A stretch of 29,990 nt of DNA, taken from positions 1 through 29,990 of the forward strand of contig SKTQ01000298.1 in NCBI GenBank assembly GCA_007122505.1, in the 5' to 3' direction. A model generated the notes under the pieces. That model was not told the DNA's origin, ran no database searches, and worked only from the letters and a program-made list of their open reading frames with translations. Source of the DNA: Bacteroidales bacterium (GTDB lineage: Bacteria > Bacteroidota > Bacteroidia > Bacteroidales > UBA7960). The stretch's first letter is position 1, and the number at the start of each line of letters is the position of its first letter. Positions 13,820-21,886 of the stretch are shown in pieces. The position numbers were made by a program, and so were the translations under genes.

Positions 13820-16348
13820 TTAAATATCAAAGTCATCGAAGTCCATTCCGTTGCCATTGTCATCACTTCTTCCATTGCGGTCTCTACGGCGATCATATTC
13901 GTTAATGCGTAAGCTGAACCCAATGGTGATCTGTCTGCTTGTACGCCAACGCTCCATATCCATGGTAAAATTGTCACCATAGTTATGCATACTGAAGCGC
14001 ATGGTGTTAAAGATATCTGAGAAATTTAGTGTGATGGTTCCGGTATTACCCAGCACATTCTTTCTTACTGCAGCATTTACAGCATACATGGCATCCATTT
14101 CTCCCTGCAACATGATAATAGGCGAGCGGTAAAAACCATTTACCTGAAAACTCCATCCGTTTCCAAGATTGGTATTGCTCATTAAACGTCCCGACCATGA
14201 ATAGCTGTCATTTTCTGCATCCATCTGGGCTCCACGACCTTCGATAATGCTCCTGAAATAACTCAGGGTTGCATTTACATTCCATCGGTTGGAAAACCTT
14301 TGCGACAAAACGAACTCAGTACCATAGGAAACTCCTCTGTTCAGGTTTTCAAAATTGGTAACCGTTACATCGCGGCCTTCCATACCCGGCAAATCGTCGC
14401 GAACCGTGCGATATCGGGTAATCATTCCATCGGTATGGCGATAAAAGATACTCGGGTTGATGGTAGTTGTGGGCCAAAAACGGGTATAACTTAACTCAAA
14501 AGAGTTGATAAATTCAGCTTCTAGTTGGGGGTTACCCATAGACACCTCATACTCGCTGCTGTATCTCATAAAAGGATTAATGTTTCGGTTGCGCGGGCGG
14601 TTGATGCGACGGCTGTAACTGATCTGGGCCGACTGGTTGTTCTCGAAACTGCGACGAATATGGGCAGTGGGAAACAAGCTGAAATAATTGTTGTCAAAAG
14701 TCACTCCCGTTGTGCGCTGATCACCGTCAACAAAGGTTTGCTCAGCGCGTAATCCGGCCTGAACACTGTAACGGCCCAGCATGGTGGCATACATACCGTA
14801 AGCAGCAAAAATCTGCTCGTTGTATATGAAGTGGTTGCTGCGATTCACATTATTTTCCCAGGCATCGGTCTCCGAAATGAAGTTTTCAAACAAAAAGTAT
14901 GAATCCATCTCCCTTACCTGGATACGATAACCGGCCTCAAACTTGGACTGATCGCTCAAGGGATGTACATAATCGAGTTGTGTGCTGAGTGACCAGTTTT
15001 GACCATCCATTTGGGAGCGTTCCAACACCTGTTGATCCAATGGCGAACTCCAGTCATTTTCATAGAACTGCTGGGCAAAATGTTGATTCCTGTCCATGTT
15101 GCGGGTCGAAAAAGACATATCAGCCGTTAGCTCCCGGTGCTCCTGTGCAAAGGTTCTCCGGAAGTTCAGACGGTGATTGAATGAATTGTGCAGCATATCT
15201 GTATCGTTGTCCATCAAAAACAAGCTGCTGGGATCGGTCAGGTCCTGGTAAAGCATGTATTGGGTGAGGTTATCCATCGTCCGGTTCCAGTTGCTGTATC
15301 TTGAAGAAAAAGTAAGGGTATTACGGGGGTTGAACTGATAGTCAAAGCCGGCCTGGATGTTATGGGAAGTCATTCCATTGTTGCCGGTAATGTCCTGATC
15401 CATAAAATTTGAAAAGTCGCCCACAAAAGTTTCCCGCTGACTGTTGCCGAAACTTTCCATGTCGGTAAGGCGGGCACTGTAATTGGTAAAGAAATTCCAA
15501 TTACCAAACTGGTAGTTAAGGTTCACGGAACCACTAAAACGGCCGGCCGAACCCGCATTAAGCGACACCATACCGTTGTAGCCCGGTCGCCGTTCCTGCT
15601 TTAACACCACATTGATGATTCCGGATGTACCCGAAGGATCAAATCTTGCAGAAGGATTAGTTACCACCTCAACCCGTTCAATGCTTTCTGCAGGTATCTG
15701 TTCCAGTGCTTCTGATACGGTAAGACCTGTTAATGTGGAAGGCCTGCCATCAATGAGCACCGTTACATTGGTACTGCCACGTAAACTCACATTGCCGTCA
15801 AAGTCCACTGCAATACTTGGAATATTCTCCATTAGCTCCAGTGCTGACCCGCCAACGGAGGTCAACTCCTGAGCAACATTGAAAACACGGCGATCCAGAC
15901 CAACTTCCATTAATTGCCTCGCCGCTTCAACGGTTACTTCCGAAAGTACCGTTGCATCCGGAGCTATTCTGATTTCTCCCATATGGTAATGTGTTTCGCG
16001 GGGAGTAATGCGGATATCGTTAAACGTTTGCCTCGGGTATCCTACATAATTGATTACGATGTAATATGTACCAAAAGGGACTTCCCTTATTTCAAAAAAG
16101 CCATTCTCATCAGAGATTGAGCCGCTCACCATGGATGAGTCGGCAACAGAATACAATACCACACTGGCAAACATCAGGGGCTCATTTTCATGTTCATCAA
16201 GCAACTTACCGCTTACTATTCCGGCAGCCTGTGCTTCTCCGCTACCCTGCGGTCTCCGTCCTTGCTGCTCAGCAGATGCCAGTGCAAAAGCATTGCTGAC
16301 GGTTAATAAGAAAACTATTGCCCATATTAAAATTGATCGTTTATTCAT
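13820..16348 (-). CDS. TonB-dependent outer-membrane beta-barrel receptor (carboxypeptidase-regulatory-like N-domain)
   Basis: This 842-residue outer-membrane protein begins at the ATG complementary to 16346-16348, because MNKRSILIWAIVFLLTVSNA is a clear signal peptide; the frame continues 29 codons further upstream without such a signal. Order of parts: signal peptide, a low-complexity linker, a carboxypeptidase-regulatory-like beta domain (about 45-125: VSGKLLDEHENEPLMFASVV), a TonB plug (about 135-250: NVTVLIDGRPST, SGIINVVLKQ), then a barrel in the style of the outer membrane beta-barrel family (OMP_b-brl_3). It is a monocistronic receptor, not a SusC with a SusD partner. The C-terminus after the last strand is an unusual Arg/Asn/Asp-rich tail ending in MDFDDFDI. 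The ligand is unknown. Confidence 0.88.
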   Translation of the reverse strand: MNKRSILIWAIVFLLTVSNAFALASAEQQGRRPQGSGEAQAAGIVSGKLLDEHENEPLMFASVVLYSVADSSMVSGSISDENGFFEIREVPFGTYYIVINYVGYPRQTFNDIRITPRETHYHMGEIRIAPDATVLSEVTVEAARQLMEVGLDRRVFNVAQELTSVGGSALELMENIPSIAVDFDGNVSLRGSTNVTVLIDGRPSTLTGLTVSEALEQIPAESIERVEVVTNPSARFDPSGTSGIINVVLKQERRPGYNGMVSLNAGSAGRFSGSVNLNYQFGNWNFFTNYSARLTDMESFGNSQRETFVGDFSNFMDQDITGNNGMTSHNIQAGFDYQFNPRNTLTFSSRYSNWNRTMDNLTQYMLYQDLTDPSSLFLMDNDTDMLHNSFNHRLNFRRTFAQEHRELTADMSFSTRNMDRNQHFAQQFYENDWSSPLDQQVLERSQMDGQNWSLSTQLDYVHPLSDQSKFEAGYRIQVREMDSYFLFENFISETDAWENNVNRSNHFIYNEQIFAAYGMYATMLGRYSVQAGLRAEQTFVDGDQRTTGVTFDNNYFSLFPTAHIRRSFENNQSAQISYSRRINRPRNRNINPFMRYSSEYEVSMGNPQLEAEFINSFELSYTRFWPTTTINPSIFYRHTDGMITRYRTVRDDLPGMEGRDVTVTNFENLNRGVSYGTEFVLSQRFSNRWNVNATLSYFRSIIEGRGAQMDAENDSYSWSGRLMSNTNLGNGWSFQVNGFYRSPIIMLQGEMDAMYAVNAAVRKNVLGNTGTITLNFSDIFNTMRFSMHNYGDNFTMDMERWRTSRQITIGFSLRINEYDRRRDRNGRSDDNGNGMDFDDFDI

Positions 16349-16599
16349 GGTTATTATTAAACTTAATGTTATTAACAAAAGAAAATGCCCCTGCTTGGGC
16401 ATACAATACAATAATACTGACAAAAACGGGTGCAAAAAGTTTAACAGGCCGCACTCCTGTAAACATTATTTAAGGAGCTTTAACATAGATTAACTTTCAG
16501 GACACTTTTCCGGTCTGTGTTTGGCCAAAAATGATCCGGGTTTTGGTTTGATGCAGACAAACATGGGTGCTGCCAAAAATCAACAGCTGATAAATTTTG

Positions 16600-16607
16600 T
16601 ATCTTTG
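16600..16607 (+). promoter_or_regulatory. Candidate -7 element of parE
   Basis: TATCTTTG, followed by C, is a perfect TAnnTTTG 23 bases before the ATG at 16631. The start site near 16614 gives a leader of about 17 bases. No TTG occurs at the -33 position. The rest of the 282-base gap 16349-16630 holds a short inverted repeat, ATGCCC/GGGCAT near 16384-16401, and nothing else clear. Confidence 0.5.
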
Positions 16608-16630
16608 CAAATTATTAGCAGCGATAAAAG

Positions 16631-18466
16631 ATGGCTGAAAAATATTCGGAAGACAGCATACGCACCCTCGACTGGAAAGAGCATATACGTTTGCGGCCCG
16701 GCATGTATATCGGGAAGCTTGGCGATGGTGCTTCCCAGGATGATGGCATTTATGTATTGATCAAAGAAGTGATCGACAATGCCATCGATGAGTTCATCAT
16801 GGGCTTTGGCAAAACCATTGAAGTTACCATTGATGAATCCCAGGTTACTGTTCGTGATTATGGCCGCGGCATTCCGCTGGGCAAAGTGGTTGAATGTGTG
16901 TCGCGTATCAACACAGGAGCCAAATACGACAGCAAAGTGTTTAAAAAGACGGTCGGGCTCAACGGCGTGGGAACTAAGGCGGTAAATGCCCTCTCCAACT
17001 CCTTCCGCATTGAATCGATCAGGGAAGGACAGTCAAAAAGCGCTGAATTCGCATCGGGCAAACTGATCAGGGAAAATGAAATAACCACCAGTAATGAACG
17101 CACAGGTACGGTAGTTACTTTTCGGCCCGACGACACTATATTTGGAAAATTCCGGTTTATCGACGAATACATAGAAAAATTGCTATGGAACTATGTGTTC
17201 CTGAACCGGGGCCTAACCATTATTTTTAACGGTCGCCGCTTAGTATCCAAAAATGGCCTGCTGGATCTTCTCAACAGAAATATTGACACCCCGGTTTGTT
17301 ATCCCATCATCCATATTCAGGAAGAAGACCTTGAATTTGCTTTTACCCATAGCACAAGCCAGTACAGCGAAGAATACTATTCCTTTGTGAACGGGCAACA
17401 TACTACCCAGGGAGGCACCCATCAGGCAGCTTTCAGGGAAGCACTGAATAAAACCATCCGTGAATTTTACAAAAAGGACTTTGATGCCAACGACATCAAA
17501 ACCTCATTGATGGTTGCCTTCAGCATCAAAGTACAGGAGCCGGTTTTTGAATCCCAAACCAAAACCAAACTTGGCTCACAATACATGGAGCCTGACGGGC
17601 CGAGCATCCGGAATTATATTGGTGACATCCTGAAACGCAGATTGGACAATTATCTGCATATGCATCAGGATGTTGCAGAAGCCCTGCTGAAAAAGATCGT
17701 GCAGTCGGAGAGGGACAGGAAAGAAATGGCCAACATCAAAAAACTGGCCAGGGAAAGAGTGAAGAAAGCCAGCCTGCACAACAAAAAGCTCAGGGATTGC
17801 CGTGTCCATTACAGCGATAACCATGCACAAAGGCTTGATACCACTCTCTTTATCACAGAGGGCGATTCGGCCAGCGGATCCATCACAAAGGCACGCAATG
17901 TAAACACGCAAGCAGTATTCAGCCTGAAAGGGAAACCTTTGAACAGCTATGGGCTGTCAAAGAAAATCGTGTATGAAAACGAAGAATTCAATTTGCTGCA
18001 AGCTGCCCTGAATATTGAAGAAAGCCTGGAAAACCTGAGATACAACAATGTGGTGGTTGCCACCGATGCCGATGTGGACGGCATGCATATCAGGCTGTTG
18101 TTGCTCACATTTTTTCTGCAGTTTTTTCCCGATCTCGTACGAAACGGTCATTTATACATATTGCAAACACCGCTTTTCAGGGTTCGCAATAAAAAAACCA
18201 CCCACTATTGCTATACAGATCAGGAAAAGCTGCAAGCCATCCGGTCGCTGGGTGCAAATCCGGAAATCACAAGATTTAAAGGACTTGGAGAGATATCTCC
18301 TGACGAGTTCAGCAATTTTATCGGGAAAAATATCCGCCTCGATCCGGTAATTCTCCGAAAAGATCTTAGCCTGAATGAGATACTTCGGTTTTATATGGGT
18401 AAAAACACCCCGGAAAGGCAACAGTTTATCATCGAGAACCTGAGACTTGAAGCCGCCCTGTCGTAG
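16631..18466 (+). CDS. parE: DNA topoisomerase IV subunit B (ParE type)
   Basis: This 611-residue ATPase subunit of a type IIA topoisomerase would decatenate daughter chromosomes with ParC. The GHKL ATPase site is complete: KEVIDNAIDE with Glu46 and Asn50, RDYGRGIP (75-82) and GLNGVGTK (109-116). The TOPRIM domain has EGDSASG starting at Glu410 and DADVDG at 479-484, followed by the conserved C-terminal RFKGLGEISPDEF. The length (about 610-650) and the lack of the GyrB insert favour ParE over GyrB. Unlike in many Bacteroidota, no parC follows; the next gene runs in the opposite direction. The start is the only ATG ahead of the conserved region. Confidence 0.92.
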   Translation: MAEKYSEDSIRTLDWKEHIRLRPGMYIGKLGDGASQDDGIYVLIKEVIDNAIDEFIMGFGKTIEVTIDESQVTVRDYGRGIPLGKVVECVSRINTGAKYDSKVFKKTVGLNGVGTKAVNALSNSFRIESIREGQSKSAEFASGKLIRENEITTSNERTGTVVTFRPDDTIFGKFRFIDEYIEKLLWNYVFLNRGLTIIFNGRRLVSKNGLLDLLNRNIDTPVCYPIIHIQEEDLEFAFTHSTSQYSEEYYSFVNGQHTTQGGTHQAAFREALNKTIREFYKKDFDANDIKTSLMVAFSIKVQEPVFESQTKTKLGSQYMEPDGPSIRNYIGDILKRRLDNYLHMHQDVAEALLKKIVQSERDRKEMANIKKLARERVKKASLHNKKLRDCRVHYSDNHAQRLDTTLFITEGDSASGSITKARNVNTQAVFSLKGKPLNSYGLSKKIVYENEEFNLLQAALNIEESLENLRYNNVVVATDADVDGMHIRLLLLTFFLQFFPDLVRNGHLYILQTPLFRVRNKKTTHYCYTDQEKLQAIRSLGANPEITRFKGLGEISPDEFSNFIGKNIRLDPVILRKDLSLNEILRFYMGKNTPERQQFIIENLRLEAALS

Positions 18467-18541
18467 AACCCCGTTCAAGGCAATGATGACCGGAAGGTTG
18501 TCCCGGATCACAAAAATCAGACCTTTTGCTTGTTTGACAGA

Positions 18542-19339
18542 TCAGGTGTCCATCCTGAAAGTATCCCAGTCTGCCCAAACGCGAAACTTGTCACGAAAGG
18601 CATCCAGCTCGCATCGGGTCATTACAATGGTTTCTGAAGCTTCCTTGTCAGGAGGAATGTTGGAAATATTGTCTCCTTTCGGGCTGATCACAGCCGAATC
18701 ACCGGAGTAGTATATGTTGTTGTTGTCCTCCCCTACCCTGTTTGCACCAATCACATATGCCTGGTTTTCAAGGGCCCGCGCGATAAGCAGAATGCGCCAT
18801 ACATGGCTGCGTGCACCCGGCCAGTTGGCAACATTCAACATACAGTCGTAAGCAAATCCATATTCCTGGTTATAGGCGTTTCGATTCCATACGGGAAAAC
18901 GCAAATCATAACAGATCACCGGCATGATTTTCCACGATCTCCATTCAACGATCAGCTTCGATTTCCCTGGTGAATAGTATTTGTTTTCTCCGGCAAATGT
19001 AAACAGGTGCCGTTTGTCATAGTGCGCGTAATTGCCATCGGGAGGCATCCATATCAGCCGGTTGTAGTATTTTTCTTTTTCTTTGATGATGATGCTTCCG
19101 GTGAGCGCAAAATTGCCGGCAGATGCCATCGACTGCATCCACTGCATGGTTTTCCCTTCCATGGGCTCGGCCACATCATGCGGAACCTGGGTAAAGCCGG
19201 TGGTAAACATTTCGGGCAGTACAACAAGGTCGGGCTGACCTTCTATCTTTCCAATTTTTTGAAAAAACATGTCCAGGTTTCTGTCAATGTCCTCCCAGAA
19301 AAGGTCTGATTGAAACAAGTGAACTTTTAAATGCTGCAT
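18542..19339 (-). CDS. Carbon-nitrogen hydrolase, predicted omega-amidase (Nit2/YafV/MtnU-like)
   Basis: This 265-residue cytosolic nitrilase-superfamily enzyme has the triad Glu43 (LPEMF), Lys109 (DKRHLF) and Cys143 (VICYDLRFPVW), with the second glutamate at 118 (AGENKYY). The E-K-C spacing and the GFTQVP, LFTFAGE and DLRFP blocks match omega-amidases such as YafV and mammalian Nit2. These hydrolyse alpha-ketoglutaramate to alpha-ketoglutarate and ammonia. The start is the ATG complementary to 19337-19339, giving MQHLKVHLFQSDL; an in-frame extension of 16 codons lies inside the upstream gene. It overlaps the end of the aminotransferase gene by 13 bases, so the pair is co-transcribed, and the enzymes act in sequence. 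Confidence 0.85.
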   Translation of the reverse strand: MQHLKVHLFQSDLFWEDIDRNLDMFFQKIGKIEGQPDLVVLPEMFTTGFTQVPHDVAEPMEGKTMQWMQSMASAGNFALTGSIIIKEKEKYYNRLIWMPPDGNYAHYDKRHLFTFAGENKYYSPGKSKLIVEWRSWKIMPVICYDLRFPVWNRNAYNQEYGFAYDCMLNVANWPGARSHVWRILLIARALENQAYVIGANRVGEDNNNIYYSGDSAVISPKGDNISNIPPDKEASETIVMTRCELDAFRDKFRVWADWDTFRMDT

Positions 19340-20484
19340 AATATATCGGCGGCTTTTTTTAGGGTTTGTTCGGACTTGGCAAAACAAAATCTCAGTAAGT
19401 AATTGTTGTGCAGGTTGTTGTAAAAGGAAGAGGTGGGAACAGCGGCAATTTTATGCTCCTGTGTCAGCCTCTGGGCAAATGCCATTTCATCATCATCACT
19501 GATATTTTTATAACTCAGAAGCTGGAAATAAGTGCCTGCGGCGGGTGTAAACGTGAATCGTGATGCTTCTACGGCCTTGAGAAAAAAATCTCTTTTGGTT
19601 TGATAGAAGGGCCCCAATCCTTTATAATGATCCGGCTTTTGAAGATATTCAGCCAGGGCATGCTGCACGGGTGTGTTTGAACAAAAAACCATGAATTGAT
19701 GGGTCTTCCGGAATTCTTTCATCAAATTTGAAGGCGCAACGCAATATCCGGTTTTCCAACCGGTGGCATGAAATGTCTTTCCAAATGAGCAGGTCACCAG
19801 GCTTCTTTGAGCCAACCCGGGATAACGGCACACGCTTTCATGCTGCTCTCCTTCAAAAATGATATGCTCATAAACCTCATCACTTAGTATCAGGATACCG
19901 GTATTACTAACAAGTTTTTCGAGCTGAAGCAGGTCTTCCTTTTTCAGGATACTGCCGGTGGGGTTATGCGGACTGTTAATAATGATCATTTTGGTGCGGC
20001 TGGACACCAATCTTCTTACTTCATCCCAGTCAATATGAAAATCAGGACCTTTGAGCTTGCACGTAATAGGCACTCCGCCATTGAGTTTCACGGCAGGGAT
20101 ATAGCTGTCATAGGCGGGTTCAAATATGATTACTTCGTCCTCATCTCTCACAAAGGCTGATATGGCAGCATAAATGGCTTGGGTAGCCCCTGCCGTTACG
20201 GTAATTTCCAGTTCAGGGTCATATTCTGCATCATACAAACTGAGGGTTTTTTCGGCAATGGCTTCGCGCAAAGCAGGCAAGCCCGGCATGGGCGCATATT
20301 GGTTATGGCCTGCCCGCATATGTTTTGCAACAAGTTCTATCAAGACTGGGGAAACTTCAAAGTCAGGGAAACCCTGGGATAAATTGATGGCATCATGTTC
20401 TCTGGCCAACTGTGTCATGACAGCAAAAATGGAGGTGCCGGTGTTGGGCAATTTGCTTGAGATGGAATCCGGAAATAAGGGCAT
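19327..20484 (-). CDS. Class I/II PLP aminotransferase, methionine/glutamine transaminase type (YbdL/MtnE-like)
   Basis: This 385-residue fold-type I aminotransferase has the PLP lysine Lys236 (CSFGKTFHATGWKTGY). Other landmarks are INLSQGFPDF (33-42), NQYAPMPGLPALREAI (61-76), NPTG (174-177) and SDEVYEH with Asp202 and Tyr205. The NLSQGFPDF and HNQYAPMPG blocks and the FHATGWKTGY box are those of YbdL and kynurenine aminotransferase/glutamine transaminase K enzymes. These transaminate methionine, its 2-oxo precursor, glutamine and aromatics. With the overlapping omega-amidase this fits the last step of methionine salvage: 2-oxo-4-methylthiobutyrate is aminated at the expense of glutamine. 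No other mtn gene is in the window. The start ATG complementary to 20482-20484 gives MPLFPDSISSKLP, typical of the family. Confidence 0.88.
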   Translation of the reverse strand: MPLFPDSISSKLPNTGTSIFAVMTQLAREHDAINLSQGFPDFEVSPVLIELVAKHMRAGHNQYAPMPGLPALREAIAEKTLSLYDAEYDPELEITVTAGATQAIYAAISAFVRDEDEVIIFEPAYDSYIPAVKLNGGVPITCKLKGPDFHIDWDEVRRLVSSRTKMIIINSPHNPTGSILKKEDLLQLEKLVSNTGILILSDEVYEHIIFEGEQHESVCRYPGLAQRSLVTCSFGKTFHATGWKTGYCVAPSNLMKEFRKTHQFMVFCSNTPVQHALAEYLQKPDHYKGLGPFYQTKRDFFLKAVEASRFTFTPAAGTYFQLLSYKNISDDDEMAFAQRLTQEHKIAAVPTSSFYNNLHNNYLLRFCFAKSEQTLKKAADILCSI

Positions 20485-20546
20485 CGAATATCAGAATTAA
20501 TGAATAAATAACCTATTGCTTGCCTAATCCTGTTGTTTGCTAATGA

Positions 20547-20576
20547 TTGCGATAATAAAAGAAAATTGTACTTTTG
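20547..20576 (+). promoter_or_regulatory. Promoter of pgk
   Basis: A TTG at 20547-20549 and TACTTTTG at 20569-20576 are 19 bases apart, an excellent Bacteroidota promoter. Transcription would start near 20583 and leave a leader of about 92 bases before the pgk ATG at 20675. Confidence 0.65.
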
Positions 20577-20594
20577 CATCTTGGGATGGCTTGA

Positions 20595-20602
20595 CAAAAA
20601 TA
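20595..20602 (-). promoter_or_regulatory. Candidate -7 element of the aminotransferase-amidase pair
   Basis: The minus strand reads TATTTTTG, a perfect TAnnTTTG, but no TTG is at the -33 position. Transcription from it would start near 20588 and run leftward across the pgk promoter, so the two promoters would face and overlap each other. Confidence 0.3.
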
Positions 20603-20674
20603 AGCAATTTTCCGCAGCCATTCACATTACTGATGGTTTCATAAAACCGGTTTAACAGATCAAATCTTACAAAA

Positions 20675-21868
20675 ATGAAAACAATTGACAACATAGATTT
20701 TTCGGGCAAACGGGCATTGATTCGCGTTGACTTTAACGTACCGCTCAATGATCAGTTTGACATTACTGATGATACGAGAATGCGTGCAGCCGTTCCCACC
20801 ATAGAAAAAATCCTTTCTGACGGAGGTTCCGTAATTCTTATGTCGCACCTGGGCAGGCCCAAAGAGGGACCGGAAGAGAAGTTCTCCCTGAAGCACCTCA
20901 GCGGACATTTGTCCAAATTATTAAAGAAGGAGGTTTTATTTGCCGGTGATTGCATTGGCGATGAGGCCAGGGAGTTGGCGGACAAGCTGGAAGCCGGCCA
21001 GGTACTTCTGCTTGAGAACCTTCGTTTTTACAAAGAAGAAACGAAAGGAGATGAAGCTTTTGCCAAAAAACTTTCAGAGCTGGCAGATGTGTATGTGAAC
21101 GATGCATTTGGCACAGCACACAGAGCGCATGCATCAACTACCATCGTGGCAAAATTCTTCCCTGAAGCCAAATGTTTCGGTTATATCATGGCCAATGAGC
21201 TGGCCAGCATAGAGAAAGTACTCAGCGACACCAAAAAACCTTATGTGGCCATTATTGGCGGGGCCAAGGTCAGCTCCAAGATCGACATTATTGAAAATCT
21301 GCTGGACAAAGCCGACGAGCTGATCATTGGAGGAGGCATGATGTTTACCTTCATTAAAGCACAAGGAGGAAAGATAGGCAACAGCATGTGCGAAGATGAC
21401 TACCTGGAAACAGCACGTCAGATTATGGCTGCAGCCAAAGCCAGGGGTGTCCGCATACATATTCCGGCTGATGCCATTATCGCTGACAACTTCTCCAATG
21501 ATGCAAACACAAGGGAATCATCATCCGACAATATTCCGGACGAATGGCTAGGGCTGGATATCGGGACAAACAGCATCAAAAAATTCAATGAAGTCATTGA
21601 AAAAGCCAAAACCATTCTCTGGAACGGCCCTATGGGTGTGTTTGAGATGTCAAATTTTGAAGAAGGAACCAGATCTATCGCAGAAGCGATCGTAAAGGCG
21701 ACTGAAAAGGGTGCTTTTTCTCTGATCGGAGGCGGCGATTCAGTGGCTGCAATCAATCAGTTTGGGCTTCAGGAGAAGGTAAGCTATGTGAGTACCGGCG
21801 GAGGTGCGCTGCTCGAATCCATGGAAGGGAAAGTCCTTCCCGGTATAAAAGCCATTGAAGAATCATAA
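20675..21868 (+). CDS. pgk: Phosphoglycerate kinase
   Basis: This 397-residue glycolytic enzyme interconverts 1,3-bisphosphoglycerate plus ADP with 3-phosphoglycerate plus ATP. The substrate-binding RVDFNVPL (17-24) and SHLGRPKEG (57-65) are in the N-domain; the nucleotide-binding GGAKVSSKI, WNGPMGVFEM and GGGDSVAAINQ are in the C-domain. The length is that of standard bacterial monomers, and no key residue is missing. It has its own promoter, is divergent from the aminotransferase and ends 18 bases from the convergent histidine kinase gene, with no terminator visible between them. Confidence 0.98.
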   Translation: MKTIDNIDFSGKRALIRVDFNVPLNDQFDITDDTRMRAAVPTIEKILSDGGSVILMSHLGRPKEGPEEKFSLKHLSGHLSKLLKKEVLFAGDCIGDEARELADKLEAGQVLLLENLRFYKEETKGDEAFAKKLSELADVYVNDAFGTAHRAHASTTIVAKFFPEAKCFGYIMANELASIEKVLSDTKKPYVAIIGGAKVSSKIDIIENLLDKADELIIGGGMMFTFIKAQGGKIGNSMCEDDYLETARQIMAAAKARGVRIHIPADAIIADNFSNDANTRESSSDNIPDEWLGLDIGTNSIKKFNEVIEKAKTILWNGPMGVFEMSNFEEGTRSIAEAIVKATEKGAFSLIGGGDSVAAINQFGLQEKVSYVSTGGGALLESMEGKVLPGIKAIEES

Positions 21869-21886
21869 AAGTTTCCAGGCAAGCCA

